DNA of 64,000 nucleotides from Rhizomicrobium sp. (GTDB taxonomy: Bacteria > Pseudomonadota > Alphaproteobacteria > Micropepsales > Micropepsaceae). The stretch lies in contig JBBCHM010000002.1 of the NCBI GenBank assembly GCA_037200045.1, positions 1,043,241-1,107,240 of the forward strand, given 5' to 3'. Below are positions 27,436 through 36,212 of this stretch, piece after piece; position 1 is the first letter of the stretch, and the number at the start of each line of letters is the position of its first letter. The notes under the pieces are model-generated. The model saw nothing but the letters and a program-made list of their open reading frames with translations. It had not been told where the DNA came from and did not search any database. The position numbers and the translations under genes were made by a program.

Positions 27436-28650
27436 ATGACCGATACCACCGCCGCGCGCGCGCCGATCCAGGTGCATTCCACCGTGTTCGCGATCCTGTT
27501 CGCGGTCGGGTTCTGCCATGCGCTGAACGACATGATGCAGTCGCTGCTGCAGGCGATCTATCCCAACCTGCAGGCGACCTTCGACCTCGATTTCGCCCAT
27601 ATCGGCCTGGTGACCTTCGTGTTCCAGGTGACGGCGTCGCTGCTGCAGCCGCTGGTCGGGATCTATACCGACCGCCGCGCCGTGCCCTATGCCCTGCCCG
27701 CCGGCATGGTGTTCACCTTTTTCGGGCTGATCGGGCTGGCGCTGGCGCCGAGCTATCCCCTCTTGCTCGCCGCCGCGGCGCTGGTGGGCGTCGGATCGTC
27801 GACCTTCCATCCGGAAAGCTCGCGCGTGGCCTATCTCGCCGCCGGGCCGCGGCGCGGCCTGGCGCAATCGATGTTCCAGGTCGGCGGCTCGATCGGCGGC
27901 GCGCTGGGGCCGCTCTTGGCGGCGCTCGCGATAAGGCCCGGGCAGCGCGACGGCGTGGCGTTCTTCTCCATCGCGGCGCTGGTCGCCATCGTCATCCTGT
28001 GGCGCGTGGGCCAATGGTATACGCGCAACCGCACGACGCGCGCGCCATCGCACGGTCACCTGCACCTGACCGAGGCGCTGACGCCGGGCCGGGTGAAGGG
28101 CGCGCTCGCGATCCTGGTCGTGCTGATCTTCTCGAAATTCGTCTACATGGCGAGCATCGGCAGCTATTTCACCTTCTACCTGATCCAGCGCTTCCATCTG
28201 AGCGTGCCGGCGGCGCAGCTTCAGCTCTTCCTGTTCCAGGCGGCGGTGGCGGTGGGGACGATCGCTGGCGGCCCGCTCGGCGACCGCTTCGGGCGCAAGC
28301 ACCTGATCTGGTTTTCCATCCTGGGCGCCCTGCCCTTCGCCCTCGCTCTGCCTTTCGCCAACCTGTTCTGGACCGGCGTGTTCAGCGTCGGCGCCGGCCT
28401 GGTTCTGTCGAGCGCCTTTCCGGCCATCGTGGTCTACGGGCAGGAGCTTCTGCCCGGGCGCGTCGGGATGGTGAGCGGCCTGTTCTTCGGCTTGTCCTTC
28501 GGCATGGGCGGCCTCGGCGCGGCGGCATTGGGCGTGCTGGCCGACGCGAAGGGTATCGAATTCGTCTACCGCGTCTGCGCCTTCCTGCCGCTGATCGGCT
28601 TGCTGGCCGCGTTCCTGCCCGACCTCAAGCCGCGCCCGGCCGCGTCATAG
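27436..28650 (+). CDS. MFS transporter, fosmidomycin-resistance (Fsr)-like
   Basis: A 404-residue major facilitator with about 12 hydrophobic segments. The N terminus FAVGFCHALNDMMQSLLQAI and the block QPLVGIYTDRR are typical of the Fsr-like group. MFS motif A recurs as GGPLGDRFGRKHLIW in the second half. It likely exports small molecules by proton antiport. The substrate is unknown, and Fsr homology does not prove fosmidomycin resistance. ATG 27436 is chosen; the frame upstream to 27052 runs over the small gene and is not coding. It ends convergently, overlapping the CorA/ZntB-like gene by 6 bases. Confidence 0.8.
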   Translation: MTDTTAARAPIQVHSTVFAILFAVGFCHALNDMMQSLLQAIYPNLQATFDLDFAHIGLVTFVFQVTASLLQPLVGIYTDRRAVPYALPAGMVFTFFGLIGLALAPSYPLLLAAAALVGVGSSTFHPESSRVAYLAAGPRRGLAQSMFQVGGSIGGALGPLLAALAIRPGQRDGVAFFSIAALVAIVILWRVGQWYTRNRTTRAPSHGHLHLTEALTPGRVKGALAILVVLIFSKFVYMASIGSYFTFYLIQRFHLSVPAAQLQLFLFQAAVAVGTIAGGPLGDRFGRKHLIWFSILGALPFALALPFANLFWTGVFSVGAGLVLSSAFPAIVVYGQELLPGRVGMVSGLFFGLSFGMGGLGAAALGVLADAKGIEFVYRVCAFLPLIGLLAAFLPDLKPRPAAS

Positions 28651-29637
28651 GATGCGGAAGCGGCGAAGCAGGACATAGGCCGCGGCGACGACGGCGCCGC
28701 ACAGCCCGATCGCCCACCAGAAGCCGTTCGCATCCTGCGCCCAGGGGATGCCGTTGAGGTTCATGCCGAAGGCGCCGGCGACGAAGGTCGGCGGCAGGAG
28801 GAGCGTCGAGAGGACCGTCAGTGTACTGAGCGAACGGTTGGTGCGCGCCGCGATGCGGGTGTCCATCTCCTCGTAGAGCAGCCGGGCGCGGTCGGCGAGG
28901 GCGGCGGCGTCGCGCTCGAAATCCTCCGCCGCCTGGGCGAGGCCCGGCAGATGCGGCGCGATGGGGCAATCGGGCGCCGGCTGGCCGCCGCGCCCCTGGA
29001 CGGCGCGGGCGAGCGCGCCGCGCAGGCCCAGGAACTCGCGGCGATAGCGCGACAGCTCGCGGCGGATGGGGCCGAGGCCGGCGGGATCGATGTCGTCGCG
29101 GTCGGAGAGCACGACGTCCTCGATGTGATCGAGCTGCTGGGTCAGGCGCAGGAGCCGGTCCTCGACGATCGCGATGAAATGTTCGACCAGGCGGACGAAG
29201 GCGTCGCTGGGCGCGGCGAGCACCAGGCCGGTTTCGACCGCCTCGCGCAGTTCATCGACGGCACGCAGGGGGTGATGGCGCACGGTCACGAGGTGGCGCG
29301 CGTCGAGGAAGAAGGCGAGCCGACCGGCACCGAGCGTCTGGCCCTCGAAATCCTTCTCGATGTCGGGCAGCACGCCATAGGCGCAGTCGGGCGCGAGATG
29401 TATCTGCAGGCGCGTCTCCTGCGAGAGCAGGAGTTCGCGCGCCGGCTCGGGCACCGGGGCGAAGGACTGGAGGAAGCGCCGGGCGCGATGATCGGCGAGC
29501 GCGAAATGCATCCAGGACCAGTCGTGCGGCAGGGCGAACGCCTCGGCCGCGGTCTCGTTGGTGACGTGCGCCCCGCGCCCGCCCTGGACGGCGAAGCCCC
29601 AGAGGAGACCGGGCGTGGAGACGAGCGGAGCGTTCAT
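28645..29637 (-). CDS. CorA-family divalent metal transporter (ZntB-like)
   Basis: A 330-residue protein with a long cytoplasmic N-terminal domain and two C-terminal membrane helices joined by the periplasmic loop. The CorA/ZntB signature GMN is present in FVAGAFGMNLNGIPW. The cytoplasmic part has the long helix with QLDHIEDVVLSDRDDID. The GMN loop is followed by NGIPWAQ rather than the MPEL of classical CorA, which is closer to ZntB (zinc export or uptake). ATG 29637 is preferred; a TTG at 29646 would add three residues. Confidence 0.85.
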   Translation of the reverse strand: MNAPLVSTPGLLWGFAVQGGRGAHVTNETAAEAFALPHDWSWMHFALADHRARRFLQSFAPVPEPARELLLSQETRLQIHLAPDCAYGVLPDIEKDFEGQTLGAGRLAFFLDARHLVTVRHHPLRAVDELREAVETGLVLAAPSDAFVRLVEHFIAIVEDRLLRLTQQLDHIEDVVLSDRDDIDPAGLGPIRRELSRYRREFLGLRGALARAVQGRGGQPAPDCPIAPHLPGLAQAAEDFERDAAALADRARLLYEEMDTRIAARTNRSLSTLTVLSTLLLPPTFVAGAFGMNLNGIPWAQDANGFWWAIGLCGAVVAAAYVLLRRFRIL

Positions 29638-29762
29638 GGGGCGCAAAGTGGCAGGCGCGGCGGCGGGGTCAAGATGGCGGGCGGCAGACCGGCCTATTTT
29701 ACGGATGACACTCAGATGACCGTCAACTCGACTCTGCCGTCTCCGCGGCGGCGAGGGTCCAA

Positions 29763-30518
29763 CTACACATGCTGCCCGCCGTTAATATGCAGCTCCGCCC
29801 CGGTCACGTAGCTGGATTGCTCCGTGCACAGATAATAGATCGCCTTGGCGACTTCCTCGGGCAGGCCCAATCGCCGTAGCGGGATCGTTTCGACCAGCTT
29901 GTCGGTGCCGGGGCTCAGGATCGCGGTGTCGATCTCGCCGGGGGCGATGGCGTTGACGCGCACGCCCAACGGGCCGAAATCCGCCGCCATCTCGCGCGTC
30001 ATCGCGGCCAGGGCCGCTTTCGATACCGAATAGGCGGCGCCGGCGAAGGGATGCACCCGGCTGCCCGCGATCGAGGTCACGTTGACGATCGCGCCATGCG
30101 CGGCGGCGAGCTCGTCGATCAGGCCGCGGGCGAGCCATAACGTGGCGAACAGATTCACCTCGAATACCTGGCGCCAGACCTGCTTGGTCGAGTTCATCAC
30201 GCCGAGCCGCGAGCCGCCCTCGCCCTTCGGGCTGATGCCGGCGTTGTTGACCAAAGCGTGGAGCTTGCCGCCGGGCAGGCGCTCGCGCATCTCGGCGATG
30301 GCGCGGTCGGTGTCGTCCGGGTTGGAGAGGTCGACCTGGATGTGGTCCTCCGGGCCGGCGGCCCAGGGGCAGCTTTCCGGGAAGGCGTGGCGCGAGCAGG
30401 TGATCACCCGCCAGCCGGCGCTGGAGAAGCGCTTGACGGTGGCATGGCCGATACCGCGCGAGGCGCCGGTCAGGATCAGCGTGCGCGGCTCTTCGTTGCT
30501 GGGTTTGGGAGCGGTCAT
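29763..30518 (-). CDS. Short-chain dehydrogenase/reductase (SDR)
   Basis: A 251-residue classical SDR. TGASRGIGHATV (TGxxxGxG) binds NAD(P)H, NNAG is in LVNNAGISPKG, the catalytic Ser is in NVTSIAGSR and the Tyr/Lys pair in YSVSKAALAAM. The C-terminal tail YVTGAELHINGGQHV is typical. The substrate is not determinable. A divergent hairpin-rich region lies upstream, and no operon partner is on the same strand. Confidence 0.9.
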   Translation of the reverse strand: MTAPKPSNEEPRTLILTGASRGIGHATVKRFSSAGWRVITCSRHAFPESCPWAAGPEDHIQVDLSNPDDTDRAIAEMRERLPGGKLHALVNNAGISPKGEGGSRLGVMNSTKQVWRQVFEVNLFATLWLARGLIDELAAAHGAIVNVTSIAGSRVHPFAGAAYSVSKAALAAMTREMAADFGPLGVRVNAIAPGEIDTAILSPGTDKLVETIPLRRLGLPEEVAKAIYYLCTEQSSYVTGAELHINGGQHV

Positions 30519-30597
30519 GGCGGGAGATTAGCAGGAATGGGGACGGTTTGGATCGCCTGAATTGCCGGCGCCCCGGCTGCCGCAGGTGAAAGATTGG

Positions 30598-30656
30598 CAC
30601 GCGGAGGCGCGGAGACGCGGAGCGATGTATCCTCCGCGGTCTCCGCGCCTCCGCGT
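30598..30656. repeat. GC-rich imperfect palindrome (CGCGGAGGCGCGGAGA type)
   Basis: CACGCGGAGGCGCGGAGA then CGCGGAG pairs with CTCCGCGGTCTCCGCGCCTC then CGCGTG around an 8-9 base loop, with one bulge. The stem is about 24 bp. Repeats with the GCGGAGGCGCGGAGACGCGG text are scattered in many bacterial genomes, as far as I recall. It precedes a half copy of the larger dispersed element. Confidence 0.7.
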
Positions 30657-30690
30657 GAATCCCGCCGGTCTTGCAGGCATCGCGCAGGCG

Positions 30691-30723
30691 TCAACTGGGT
30701 GGCCCGCATTCGCGGGCCATGAC
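30691..30723. repeat. Half copy of the dispersed inverted-repeat element
   Basis: TCAACTGGGTGGCCCGCATT then CGCGGGCCATGAC is exactly the right half of the larger elements, with no left half within 200 bases. It still holds a self-complementary GGCCCGC-ATTC-GCGGGCC hairpin. It sits 44 bases before the antiporter start. Confidence 0.85.
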
Positions 30724-30766
30724 ACAGTTGGTTTGGTAGAGTGCTTGCCGCAACCGGGAAAGGACC

Positions 30767-32173
30767 ATGGACGATCTGACAGCCTTGGCTCTGGTGCTGG
30801 CGGCCGCGGTGGTGGCGGGGCTCGCGATGAACCGCGCGCGCCTGCCCGCCGCCGCCGGCTTCATCCTGGTCGGGCTGGTGCTGGGGCCGACCGGGTTCGG
30901 GATGATCGCCCATTCGGCCTCGATCCAGACGCTGGCCGATCTCGGCGTCCTGATGCTGCTCTTCATCATCGGCATGGAGCTGCGGCTCGCCGCGTTCCGC
31001 AAGCTCCTGCCGCTCGCCATCGCCATCGCGCTGGCGGAGATCGTGCTGTTCACCGGCTTCACCACGGCGCTCGCCCAGCTCACGACGGGCGAGACGACGA
31101 GCGCGGTGGTGATCGGCTTCATGCTGGCGATCTCCTCCACGGCGCTCGCGATGCGGATGATGCAGGACGCCGAGGAGGCGGCGACGCCGGCCGGGCGGCT
31201 GACGGTCGCGATCCTGGTGGCGCAGGATTTGGCGGTGGTGCCGCTCTTGCTGCTCACCGGCGCGCTGGCGCCGCATGCGCCGTCCGACGCGCTCGCCTTC
31301 GCGGGCGTAAAGCTGGCGCTGGCGGTGGCGCTGCTCGTCGGCTTCATCGTGTTGCTGGCGCGGATCAAGTCGTTCCGCTTTCCCGCCTCGTCCTTCCTGA
31401 TGAAGGATGTCGATGTCGGCACGCTGGGCGTGCTCGCGGTGTGCTTCGTGGCGGCGGCGGCGTCGGGATTGCTCGGCCTGTCGCCGGCGCTGGGCGCGTT
31501 CCTCGCGGGGCTGGCGGTCGGCCATTCGACGCTGCGGCGCACCGCGCTCGGCCTGGCGCAGCCGGTGCAGAGCATCCTGCTGTTCATCTTCTTCCTGTCG
31601 ATCGGGCTTCTGATCGATCTCGACTATGTGCTGCATCACATCTGGCTGATCGCGGTCGTGCTGGCGGTGGTGACGGTGGGCAAGACGGCGCTGAACCTCG
31701 GCCTGCTCACCGTCGTCGGCCAGCCGGGCGAGGTGGCGTTTCCCGCCGCCCTGTTCCTGTCGCCGGTCGGCGAGTTCTCCTTCGTGCTGGCGACGGCGGG
31801 CGCCAGCGCCGGCACCCTGACGCCGGAGGGCCACAAGCTCGCCATCGCGGTGATCGCGCTGTCGCTCCTGGTCAGTCCGCTGTGGTTCGTCGGCGCCCGG
31901 CGGGCGCATGCCTTGGCGCTGCGCGGCATCACCGAGGCGGATTCGCTGTTCCAGGAATCCTATGCGCGCGAGCTGTTCTTCCTGCGCCATTGGGGCGGGC
32001 GCGCGGCGAAGGCGGGCGCCCGCGCGGCGGCGGCCGCGGTGGCGGCGGGCAGCGAGGTGGTGCGGTCGCCCGAGACAAGGCGGACCGAGCCGGACGGCGA
32101 TGCCTATCACGAGCCGTTCGGCGATATCGCGGGGCCGGGGATATTGCCGACGAAGCGGGACGAGAAACGGTAG
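30767..32173 (+). CDS. CPA2-family cation:proton antiporter (KefB-like core, no RCK domain)
   Basis: A 468-residue membrane protein with about 12 hydrophobic segments (residues 5-390). AAAGFILVGLVLGPTGFGM and ADLGVLMLLFIIGMELRLAA are typical of the KefB/CPA2 family. The ion-binding region is around VAILVAQDLAVVPLLLL. The C-terminal ~75 residues are hydrophilic and alanine-rich but lack the TrkA-N/RCK domain of KefB/KefC, so gating by glutathione adducts is unlikely. Probable function is K+ or Na+/H+ exchange. The half repeat lies just upstream. Confidence 0.88.
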   Translation: MDDLTALALVLAAAVVAGLAMNRARLPAAAGFILVGLVLGPTGFGMIAHSASIQTLADLGVLMLLFIIGMELRLAAFRKLLPLAIAIALAEIVLFTGFTTALAQLTTGETTSAVVIGFMLAISSTALAMRMMQDAEEAATPAGRLTVAILVAQDLAVVPLLLLTGALAPHAPSDALAFAGVKLALAVALLVGFIVLLARIKSFRFPASSFLMKDVDVGTLGVLAVCFVAAAASGLLGLSPALGAFLAGLAVGHSTLRRTALGLAQPVQSILLFIFFLSIGLLIDLDYVLHHIWLIAVVLAVVTVGKTALNLGLLTVVGQPGEVAFPAALFLSPVGEFSFVLATAGASAGTLTPEGHKLAIAVIALSLLVSPLWFVGARRAHALALRGITEADSLFQESYARELFFLRHWGGRAAKAGARAAAAAVAAGSEVVRSPETRRTEPDGDAYHEPFGDIAGPGILPTKRDEKR

Positions 32174-32218
32174 AATTCGAAATTTTCGCCGATGGAGTTC
32201 GCTATCATTCATTCCAGA

Positions 32219-32383
32219 TAACCCTCCCGCTTGCGGGAGAGTCGAAAAATACGGCGCGCAGCGACGGATTTTTCGGGGAGGGGACGGCGGCGAGATTCGT
32301 GCCCCGTGGAGAGGCTGTCCCCTCCCCGAAATTCGTGCCGCTACGCGGCCCAAATTTCGACCCTCCCGCAAGCGGGAGGGTTA
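32219..32383. repeat. Nested ~165 bp palindromic structure between antiporter and DUF2214 genes
   Basis: The outer arms are TAACCCTCCCGCTTGCGGGA then GAGTCGAAA (32219-32247) and TTTCGACCCTCCCGCAAGCG then GGAGGGTTA (up to 32383). An inner pair is TTTCGGGGAGGGGAC and GTCCCCTCCCCGAAA. Each outer arm also contains a self-complementary CCCGC/GCGGG hairpin. It fills the whole space between two co-oriented genes and is 18 bases ahead of the DUF2214 start codon's leader. Confidence 0.75.
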
Positions 32384-32404
32384 AGTATTTAAGGGGAGAC
32401 CATC

Positions 32405-32872
32405 ATGGACTTCGCAACGACCGACCTGGCCCTGGCGATCGGGCATCATCTGCTGATCTTCGCGCTGGCGGCGGTGCTCGCCTTCGAGATCGGCGCGATC
32501 AAGAAGGGCATGTCGGGCGCGGACGCCGTGCGGGTCGGCCGGATCGATCTGTGGTACGGCATCATCGCCGGGCTCATCATCATCGTCGGCTTCACCCGCG
32601 CGGTCTGCGCGGCGAAGGGGTGGGACTACTATGAGCACAACCATTTCTTCTGGGCGAAGATGGCGGCCTTCGTGGTCGTCGGCCTTTTGTCGATCCCGCC
32701 GACGGTGCTGCTGATCCGCTGGCGCGGCGCCCATGCCAGGGACCCGTCCTTCGCGCCGGGCGAGAGCGCCGTCGCCACCGCGCGCCGCTTCCTGTGGCTG
32801 GAGGTGTTCTTCTTCGCGCTGATCCCGATCTTCGCCGCGGCGATGGCGCGGGGCTATGGGACGCCGGCGTAG
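32405..32872 (+). CDS. DUF2214 family integral membrane protein
   Basis: A 155-residue protein with about four membrane helices (IGHHLLIFALAAVLAFEIGA, YGIIAGLIIIVGFTRAVCAA, FFWAKMAAFVVVGLLSIPPT and a C-terminal FLWLEVFFFALIPIFAAAMA). DUF2214 proteins are small predicted membrane proteins of unknown function. The charged motif WDYYEHNHFF between helices 2 and 3 is the most distinctive conserved-looking part. RBS GGGGAG lies 8 bases before ATG 32405. It is separated from the antiporter by the palindromic block above. Confidence 0.8.
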   Translation: MDFATTDLALAIGHHLLIFALAAVLAFEIGAIKKGMSGADAVRVGRIDLWYGIIAGLIIIVGFTRAVCAAKGWDYYEHNHFFWAKMAAFVVVGLLSIPPTVLLIRWRGAHARDPSFAPGESAVATARRFLWLEVFFFALIPIFAAAMARGYGTPA

Positions 32873-32893
32873 CCGCGGTTTCAAACCACAAAT

Positions 32894-32978
32894 GTCATCC
32901 GCCGCGAATGCGGCGGACCCAGGTGAAACACCGCCTGGGCGCGTGTCACCTGGGTGGCCCGCATTCGCGGGCCATGAC
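32894..32978. repeat. Dispersed inverted-repeat element, copy 5 (mixed stem variants)
   Basis: The left half is GTCATCCGCCGCGAATGCGG then CGGACCCAGGTGA (CCGCCG variant). The right half is TCACCTGGGTGGCCCGCATT then CGCGGGCCATGAC (GGCCCG variant). Because each half forms its own hairpin, the two halves are no longer exact inverted copies, which suggests recombination between the two subfamilies. It is 85 bp long and lies between convergent genes. Confidence 0.85.
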
Positions 32979-33019
32979 AAGCATTTTTTTGAATTCAACG
33001 GGCTTTTACTTTTCGGGCG

Positions 33020-33928
33020 CTACGTCGCCGCGAGCTCCGGCAGCATCTCCACGCCGGCGGGATCCTGGTGGATGATGACTTCGGCGTTCGGGAAGGCCCG
33101 GCAGACGTCGCGCTCGACCTCGTCGCTGATCTCATGGGCGCGGAGAAGGCGGATCGCCGGGTCGAGCTCGATGTGGAACTGGATGAATTGCTGCAGGCCG
33201 GCGGCGCGGGTGCGCAGGTCGTGCAGGCTCATCACCTCGGCATGGCCGCGCACGATGGCCTTGATCTTCTCGCGGTCGGCGTCGGGCAGTTCGCGGTCCA
33301 TGAGCTGGTCGTAGCTCTGGCGGAAGACGTGCCAGGCGCTCCAGGACAGGATCGCGGCGACGGCGATGCCGATGATCGGGTCGGCGAGCAGAAAGTGGAA
33401 CTGGGTCGCCGCGACGATGCCGACGATAACGCCGAGATTGGTCGCGATGTCGCCCAGATAGTGCATGCGGTCGGCGCCCACGGCGAGCGAGCCGGTCTTC
33501 GCCACCACGATGCGCTGGGCGATGACGAGGACGATGGTGGTGGCGATGGAGAGGCCCATCACGGCAAGGCCGATCCAGGGATGCTCGATCGGATGCGGCG
33601 CGACGAGGCGGCTGACGGATTCGATCACCAGGAAGGCCGCCGAGCCGGCGATGAAGGCGCCCTGCCCCAGTCCGGCCAGCGGCTCCGCCTTGCCGTGGCC
33701 GAAGCGGTGCTCGCGGTCGGCGGGCTGCAGCGCGTGGCGGATGGCGAGGAGATTGACCGAAGAGGTCGCGACGTCGAGCGCGCTGTCGGCCAGCGAGGCC
33801 ATCATCGCGATCGAATCCGTCACGATATAGGCGACCGCCTTCATCACCACGAGCAGCGTGGCGACGCCGACCGCGGCGAAGGCGACGCGCATCATCATCC
33901 TGCCGTGGCCGGCCGGCGCGCCGCTCAC
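33020..33928 (-). CDS. Cation diffusion facilitator (CDF) family transporter
   Basis: A 302-residue protein of the FieF/CDF family with six predicted helices and a C-terminal cytoplasmic domain. Metal-site residues are visible: [17 protein letters not shown] carries the DxxxD of helix 2, and [13 protein letters not shown] the HxxxD of helix 5. [20 protein letters not shown] in the C-terminal domain is also typical. It exports Zn2+, Fe2+ or similar ions by proton exchange. The start is GTG 33928, overlapping the pdxH stop (GTGA); the long open frame upstream is antisense to other genes. Confidence 0.9.
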   Translation of the reverse strand: MSGAPAGHGRMMMRVAFAAVGVATLLVVMKAVAYIVTDSIAMMASLADSALDVATSSVNLLAIRHALQPADREHRFGHGKAEPLAGLGQGAFIAGSAAFLVIESVSRLVAPHPIEHPWIGLAVMGLSIATTIVLVIAQRIVVAKTGSLAVGADRMHYLGDIATNLGVIVGIVAATQFHFLLADPIIGIAVAAILSWSAWHVFRQSYDQLMDRELPDADREKIKAIVRGHAEVMSLHDLRTRAAGLQQFIQFHIELDPAIRLLRAHEISDEVERDVCRAFPNAEVIIHQDPAGVEMLPELAAT

Positions 33929-34548
33929 GGGAACAGGCGCTCCGTGCGCCAGGGGCCGGACGCCTCGCGACGATAGACCAGGCGGTCGTGCAGGCGGAAC
34001 GGACGGTCGCGCCAGAACTCGATCTCGAACGGCGTCACGCGGAAGCCGCCCCAATGCGGCGGGCGCGGCACCTTGGAGAGCGCGTATTGCGCGGCGAACT
34101 TGGCGATCTCCTTCTCGAAGGCCCAGCGGCCCTGCATCGGACGCGACTGCGACGAGGCCCAGCAGCCGATCTGGCTGTCCTTCGGGCGGCTGGCGAAATA
34201 GGCGTCCGACTCGGCGGCGCTGGTCTTCTCGACGCCGCCGCGGATACGCACCTGCTTGCCCAGGCTTTTCCAATGGAAGCACAGCGCGGCGAAGGGCTGG
34301 CCGACCAGCTCCACGCCCTTGGCGCTCTCGTAATTGGTGTAGAAGACGAAGGCGCCGTTCCTGGCCTCCTTCAGCAGCACCATGCGGACGTTCGGGCGGC
34401 CCTGGCCGTCGACCGAGGCGATCGACATGGCGTCGTGGTTGTTCGGTTCCTTGTCCTTCGCCTCCGCCAGCCAGGCGTCGAACTGGGCGAAGGGATCGTC
34501 CTTCGCCGCGATGCCGCCGTCGTCGATGGGTCCGCCGATGTCGCTCAT
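33925..34548 (-). CDS. pdxH: Pyridoxamine/pyridoxine 5'-phosphate oxidase
   Basis: A 207-residue FMN enzyme that makes pyridoxal 5'-phosphate. Family motifs are [55 protein letters not shown], and the C-terminal [17 protein letters not shown] with RLHDR, which closes on the FMN and PLP phosphates. It is coupled to the CDF gene downstream by a GTGA overlap. Length is normal, and the motifs fit PdxH rather than a general FMN-binding split-barrel protein. Confidence 0.94.
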   Translation of the reverse strand: MSDIGGPIDDGGIAAKDDPFAQFDAWLAEAKDKEPNNHDAMSIASVDGQGRPNVRMVLLKEARNGAFVFYTNYESAKGVELVGQPFAALCFHWKSLGKQVRIRGGVEKTSAAESDAYFASRPKDSQIGCWASSQSRPMQGRWAFEKEIAKFAAQYALSKVPRPPHWGGFRVTPFEIEFWRDRPFRLHDRLVYRREASGPWRTERLFP

Positions 34549-34605
34549 GAGGGGGAGATAGCATCCGGGCCGCCGTCACGGTAGCCTCAACGCTCCGGAG
34601 GTGCC

Positions 34606-35181
34606 ATGCGTTCACGGTTGCCGACGTTTTTCGCCGCCTGTCTTTGCGTCGCGTTTGCAGGCGGCTGCGCCATGATGCATGACGGCGACGAGATGAAAAC
34701 GATCTTCGACAAGGGCGTGGCCGCCTATGACGCGGGCCGCTATGAGGAGGCGTTCCAGCTCTTCCAGTCCATCGATTCCGAAGACGTGGCGGCGATGCGC
34801 AACGAAGGCCTGATGCTGCGCAAGGGCCTGGGCACGGCGAAGGACCCCAAGGCCGCCGAGGACATGCTGGGCCGCGCCGCCGAGGCGGGGCTGCCGACGG
34901 CGCAATACGACCTGGCGGAGATGCTGCTGAATGGCGAGGCCGGGGCGCCGGACCCGAAGGCGGCGCTGCCGCTCCTGACCCAGGCGGCGGCGGCGCACCA
35001 CCCGCTCGCCGAGTACCGGCTGGGCGTGTTCTATGAGGAGGGCACGCTGGTGGAGAAGAATATCGGCTTCGCCCGCACCCTCTACACCGATGCGGCGGCG
35101 CGCGGCGTGCCGGAGGCGAAGGAAGAGCTGAAAAACCTCGGCGGCCCGGCACCCCAGCCGGCCATCGCGCCCAACCCTTAA
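34606..35181 (+). CDS. Sel1-repeat (TPR-like) lipoprotein
   Basis: A 191-residue secreted protein. The signal peptide ends in a lipobox (CVAFAGGC, Cys at about 23), so it should be acylated and anchored in the envelope. After it come Sel1-like repeats: GVAAYDAGRYEEAFQLFQSI, GLGTAKDPKAAEDMLGRAAE, PTAQYDLAEMLLNGE and HPLAEYRLGVFYEEGTL. Sel1 repeats bind protein partners. The ending QPAIAPNP is low-complexity. No neighbour suggests a partner. Confidence 0.86.
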   Translation: MRSRLPTFFAACLCVAFAGGCAMMHDGDEMKTIFDKGVAAYDAGRYEEAFQLFQSIDSEDVAAMRNEGLMLRKGLGTAKDPKAAEDMLGRAAEAGLPTAQYDLAEMLLNGEAGAPDPKAALPLLTQAAAAHHPLAEYRLGVFYEEGTLVEKNIGFARTLYTDAAARGVPEAKEELKNLGGPAPQPAIAPNP

Positions 35182-35250
35182 ACTTCGGGCGCCACGCTCT
35201 ATATTGGGGACGGCCCGCCGGCCGATTCCGTGCGGCGGGCGGGAGATATT

Positions 35251-36207
35251 ATGCGCGATCCGTACGAAGTTTTGGGCGTATCCAAGAGTGCCAGCGAGGC
35301 CGAGATCAAGAAGGCCTTCCGCTCGCTCGCCAAGAAGCATCACCCCGACAAGCATGCCGGGGACAAGGACGCGCAGAAGAAATTCCAGGAAATCTCGGGC
35401 GCCTACGACATCGTCGGCGACAAGGAGAAGCGGGCCAAGTTCGACGCCGGCGAGATCGACGCGGGCGGCAATCCGCGCGGTTTCGATCCGCGCCAGGGCG
35501 CCCAGGGCGGCCCGTTCGGCGGTGGCGGCCGGCAGGGGCCGGGCGATTTCCACTTCACCTGGGACAATGGCGGGGCCGAGACCCAGGAGGGCTTCCGCGC
35601 CGAGGATCTATTCTCCGACCTGTTCGGGGGGCTGGGCGGGGCGCGCGGACGGCGCGGCGGCGGGCCGCGCCAGCCGGCCAAGGGCGAGGATTTCAGCGTC
35701 GCGACCACGATCAGCTTCGACGAGGCGATCAAGGGCGGCACAAGGCGCGTGATGATGCCGAACGGCGAGCAGATCGACGTGAAGATCCCGGTCGGCGTCA
35801 AGGACGGCCAGCAGGTGCGGGTGAAGGGCCGCGGCGGCGCGGGCCGCAATGGCGGGCCGCCGGGCGACATCCTGATCGACATCACGGTCGCGCCGCATCC
35901 GGGCATGACGCGCGACGGCAACGACATCCGCATGGACCTGGCCGTGACGCTGAAGGAGGCGGTCCTGGGCGCCAAGGTGCCGGTGGCGACGCCCGGCGGG
36001 ACGGTGGCGATCACGGTGCCGGCGAACTCCAATTCGGGCACGGTGCTCAGGCTCAAGGGCAAGGGCGTGGCGCCGGCGGGCGGCGCGGCGGCGGGCGATT
36101 TCTACGTCAAGCTGGTCGTGACCCTGCCGGACCGGCCGGACGCGGAGCTGCAGAAATTCGCCGAAGGCTGGAAGGCGGAATACGATCCCAGGGCGAAGGG
36201 GAAGTAG
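35251..36207 (+). CDS. DnaJ-class co-chaperone (CbpA-like, J domain plus C-terminal domain)
   Basis: A 318-residue Hsp40. The J domain covers residues 1-70 with the HPD motif in AKKHHPDKHAG. A Gly-rich linker (GAQGGPFGGGGRQGPGD) follows, and then the DnaJ C-terminal substrate-binding domains (EQIDVKIPVGVKDGQQVRVK, VTLKEAVLGAKVPVATPGG). There is no zinc-finger with CxxCxGxG repeats, so it is of the CbpA type (class II). It stimulates DnaK ATPase and holds unfolded proteins. ATG 35251 is chosen over the frame start at 35230. The next gene starts 5 bases after. Confidence 0.9.
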   Translation: MRDPYEVLGVSKSASEAEIKKAFRSLAKKHHPDKHAGDKDAQKKFQEISGAYDIVGDKEKRAKFDAGEIDAGGNPRGFDPRQGAQGGPFGGGGRQGPGDFHFTWDNGGAETQEGFRAEDLFSDLFGGLGGARGRRGGGPRQPAKGEDFSVATTISFDEAIKGGTRRVMMPNGEQIDVKIPVGVKDGQQVRVKGRGGAGRNGGPPGDILIDITVAPHPGMTRDGNDIRMDLAVTLKEAVLGAKVPVATPGGTVAITVPANSNSGTVLRLKGKGVAPAGGAAAGDFYVKLVVTLPDRPDAELQKFAEGWKAEYDPRAKGK

Positions 36208-36212
36208 CCGCA

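Noticed and set aside
33020..35152. A 710-codon minus-strand open frame spanning the CDF gene, the pdxH region and the antisense of the Sel1 lipoprotein gene
   Set aside because: Only its last 302 codons (from GTG 33928) match a family; the rest is antisense to pdxH and the Sel1 gene with low-complexity Arg/Pro-rich text.
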